NCBI RefSeq assembly: GCF_018982945.1 | Contig: NZ_JABRXE010000007.1 | Location: 1-64,000 of the forward strand | DNA length: 64,000 nucleotides | Reading direction: 5' to 3' | Source: Anaerostipes faecalis | GTDB lineage: Bacteria > Bacillota > Clostridia > Lachnospirales > Lachnospiraceae | Shown: piece after piece, positions 63,085 through 64,000 of the stretch | Layout: every line of letters starts with the position of its first letter | Position numbering within the stretch: position 1 is the first letter of the stretch | Made by a program: the position numbers and the translations under genes | Notes under the pieces: model-generated | Databases searched by the model: none | What the model was told of the DNA's origin: nothing | Seen by the model: only the letters and a program-made list of their open reading frames with translations

Positions 63085-64000
63085 TTATCCTCCAATGGAA
63101 GACATATTAACTTCAGAAGGTTCCTTTTCAAAATCATGTGATTTTGGTTTTTCATAAATTGCCTTTTTAATTTCCTGCATCATTTCATCTTCATCGTATT
63201 TATTTCGGATCATATCCCGCAAATTCAAAGTTTCCGGATAATACAGACACGGTTTTAACTGACCGGCAGAAGTAAGCCTGATCCGGTTGCACATATGACA
63301 AAACTTACCATGAAGTGCTTCTATGAATCCAATCAATCCATCGTACCCATCTAATTTATAATACGTTGCAGGACCATTTCCAATAGAGGAAGTATCTGAA
63401 ATTTTTTCAATCCGTATACCTTTTTTAATAATTTTTGTTAAAATCGCTTCTTTATCCAGAATTGAAAAATCTTCATATTCAAATCCCATTGGCATACGTT
63501 CAATAAATCGAACAGGAACTCTGTGGTTTTTTACAAAATCTATAAAAGCCCATATATCCTCCATAGAAGTTTCTGATTCCAGTACCGTATTAATCTTCAC
63601 CGAAAGTCCTGCTTCTGATGCAGCAATGATAGCATCTTTTACAATTTCAACCACATCTGTTCCGGTAATCTTTTTATAGGTTTGTGAATTCAGTGAATCC
63701 AGGCTTACATTCACACCATCAATTTCTGACTCTGCTAATTCTTTTATAGAATCTTTCAACTTTATACCATTGGTAGTTAAGGTTACAGAAGATACTCCAG
63801 GAAGTTTTTTCAACTGCCTGATAAAAGAAATGCAATCTTTTCTTACTAAAGGTTCTCCACCGGTAATTTTAAATTTATGAATACCAAGTTTTACAAAAAT
63901 TCTACATAAGGTAAGAATCTCTTCATATGTTAAAATATCATTGTGGGATAAATGATCTATATGATCCGGCCTGCAGTATCTGCAGCAAAGATTACATCGA
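63085..64000 (-). CDS. moaA: GTP 3',8-cyclase MoaA, 5' end beyond the window
   Basis: The frame is open to the window edge, so the start lies outside. The visible part begins R-C-N-L-C-C-R-Y-C-R-P, the radical SAM cysteine triad Cx3Cx2C, followed by T-G-G-E-P-L-V-R-K. The second cluster near the end is C-H-M-C-N-R-I-R-L-T with C-L-Y-Y-P, and the protein ends S-S-I-G-G, the conserved di-glycine needed for activity. It is the first visible gene of the cofactor cluster. Confidence 0.93.
   Translation of the reverse strand, partial: RCNLCCRYCRPDHIDHLSHNDILTYEEILTLCRIFVKLGIHKFKITGGEPLVRKDCISFIRQLKKLPGVSSVTLTTNGIKLKDSIKELAESEIDGVNVSLDSLNSQTYKKITGTDVVEIVKDAIIAASEAGLSVKINTVLESETSMEDIWAFIDFVKNHRVPVRFIERMPMGFEYEDFSILDKEAILTKIIKKGIRIEKISDTSSIGNGPATYYKLDGYDGLIGFIEALHGKFCHMCNRIRLTSAGQLKPCLYYPETLNLRDMIRNKYDEDEMMQEIKKAIYEKPKSHDFEKEPSEVNMSSIGG

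Noticed and set aside
63085-63813. moaA starting at 63,813
   Set aside because: That codon is an internal leucine TTG; the radical SAM cysteine triad lies upstream and the frame is open to the window edge.

Overview
This is a low-GC chromosomal window whose gene families point to an anaerobic, Gram-positive member of the Clostridia, most likely Lachnospiraceae: tandem LytR-CpsA-Psr proteins, a SatD-family protein, a YqeB/YqeC/YedF/DUF3343 selenium-molybdenum accessory set, a second gyrase-like topoisomerase pair, and AAGGAGG-type ribosome binding sites. The genus cannot be fixed from the sequence alone.

Layout. 1-2,313 looks like the end of an integrated mobile island: the 3' end of an IS3-family transposase, an Erm-type 23S rRNA methyltransferase with a long basic tail, and a RluA-type pseudouridine synthase cut off exactly where the 3' half of a tRNA-Arg(CCU) gene and its terminator begin (2,314-2,412). 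2,413-12,400 is accessory and decaying DNA: a ParA fragment, a YjbR pseudogene, a methyltransferase with an amber codon, a truncated LysR regulator and a GNAT fused to the tail of an alpha/beta hydrolase. These sit among intact genes: a cobalamin-binding radical SAM protein, an alanine symporter with a divergent LysR regulator, a hydrolase and a cyclopropane synthase. A flavodoxin-alcohol dehydrogenase pair follows.

14,200-24,200 holds feoAB iron uptake, a glutamate-cysteine ligase broken at an A8 tract, a serine hydrolase, dtd-ttcA, and ilvC with the acetolactate synthase regulatory subunit. 24,300-35,200 has two LCP cell-wall ligases, a glycosyltransferase, parC-parE, a lipoprotein, an ECF sigma factor, an orphan FliB and SatD. 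35,300-40,640 is a mannitol operon (mtlR-mtlA-mtlD). 40,800-53,300 carries mostly housekeeping genes: topB, a YfcE-like phosphodiesterase, aldehyde dehydrogenase, an SpoU methyltransferase, a methionine synthase/MTHFR fusion, a D-lactate dehydrogenase-like enzyme, truA, an SOS-controlled Y-family polymerase and sstT. An iscB remnant with an IS605-type hairpin lies among them.

53,840-64,000 is one co-directional minus-strand cluster for molybdenum and selenium-dependent hydroxylase maturation: moaA, moaC, MOSC-Mog, modB, modC, modA, a MoeA-like protein, a ModE-like regulator, DUF3343, YedF, a YqeB-cysteine desulfurase fusion and a YqeC-XdhC fusion. The genes overlap or lie within about 30 bp of each other. 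Together they would import molybdate, build molybdopterin, and supply and insert the activated sulfur or selenium ligand. The hydroxylase itself is not in the window.

Several short genes not usually caught by length cut-offs were found by eye: a 54-aa protein upstream of feoA, a 51-aa membrane protein upstream of the serine hydrolase, a 57-aa YolD-like protein overlapping the Y-family polymerase, and a 31-aa membrane peptide.
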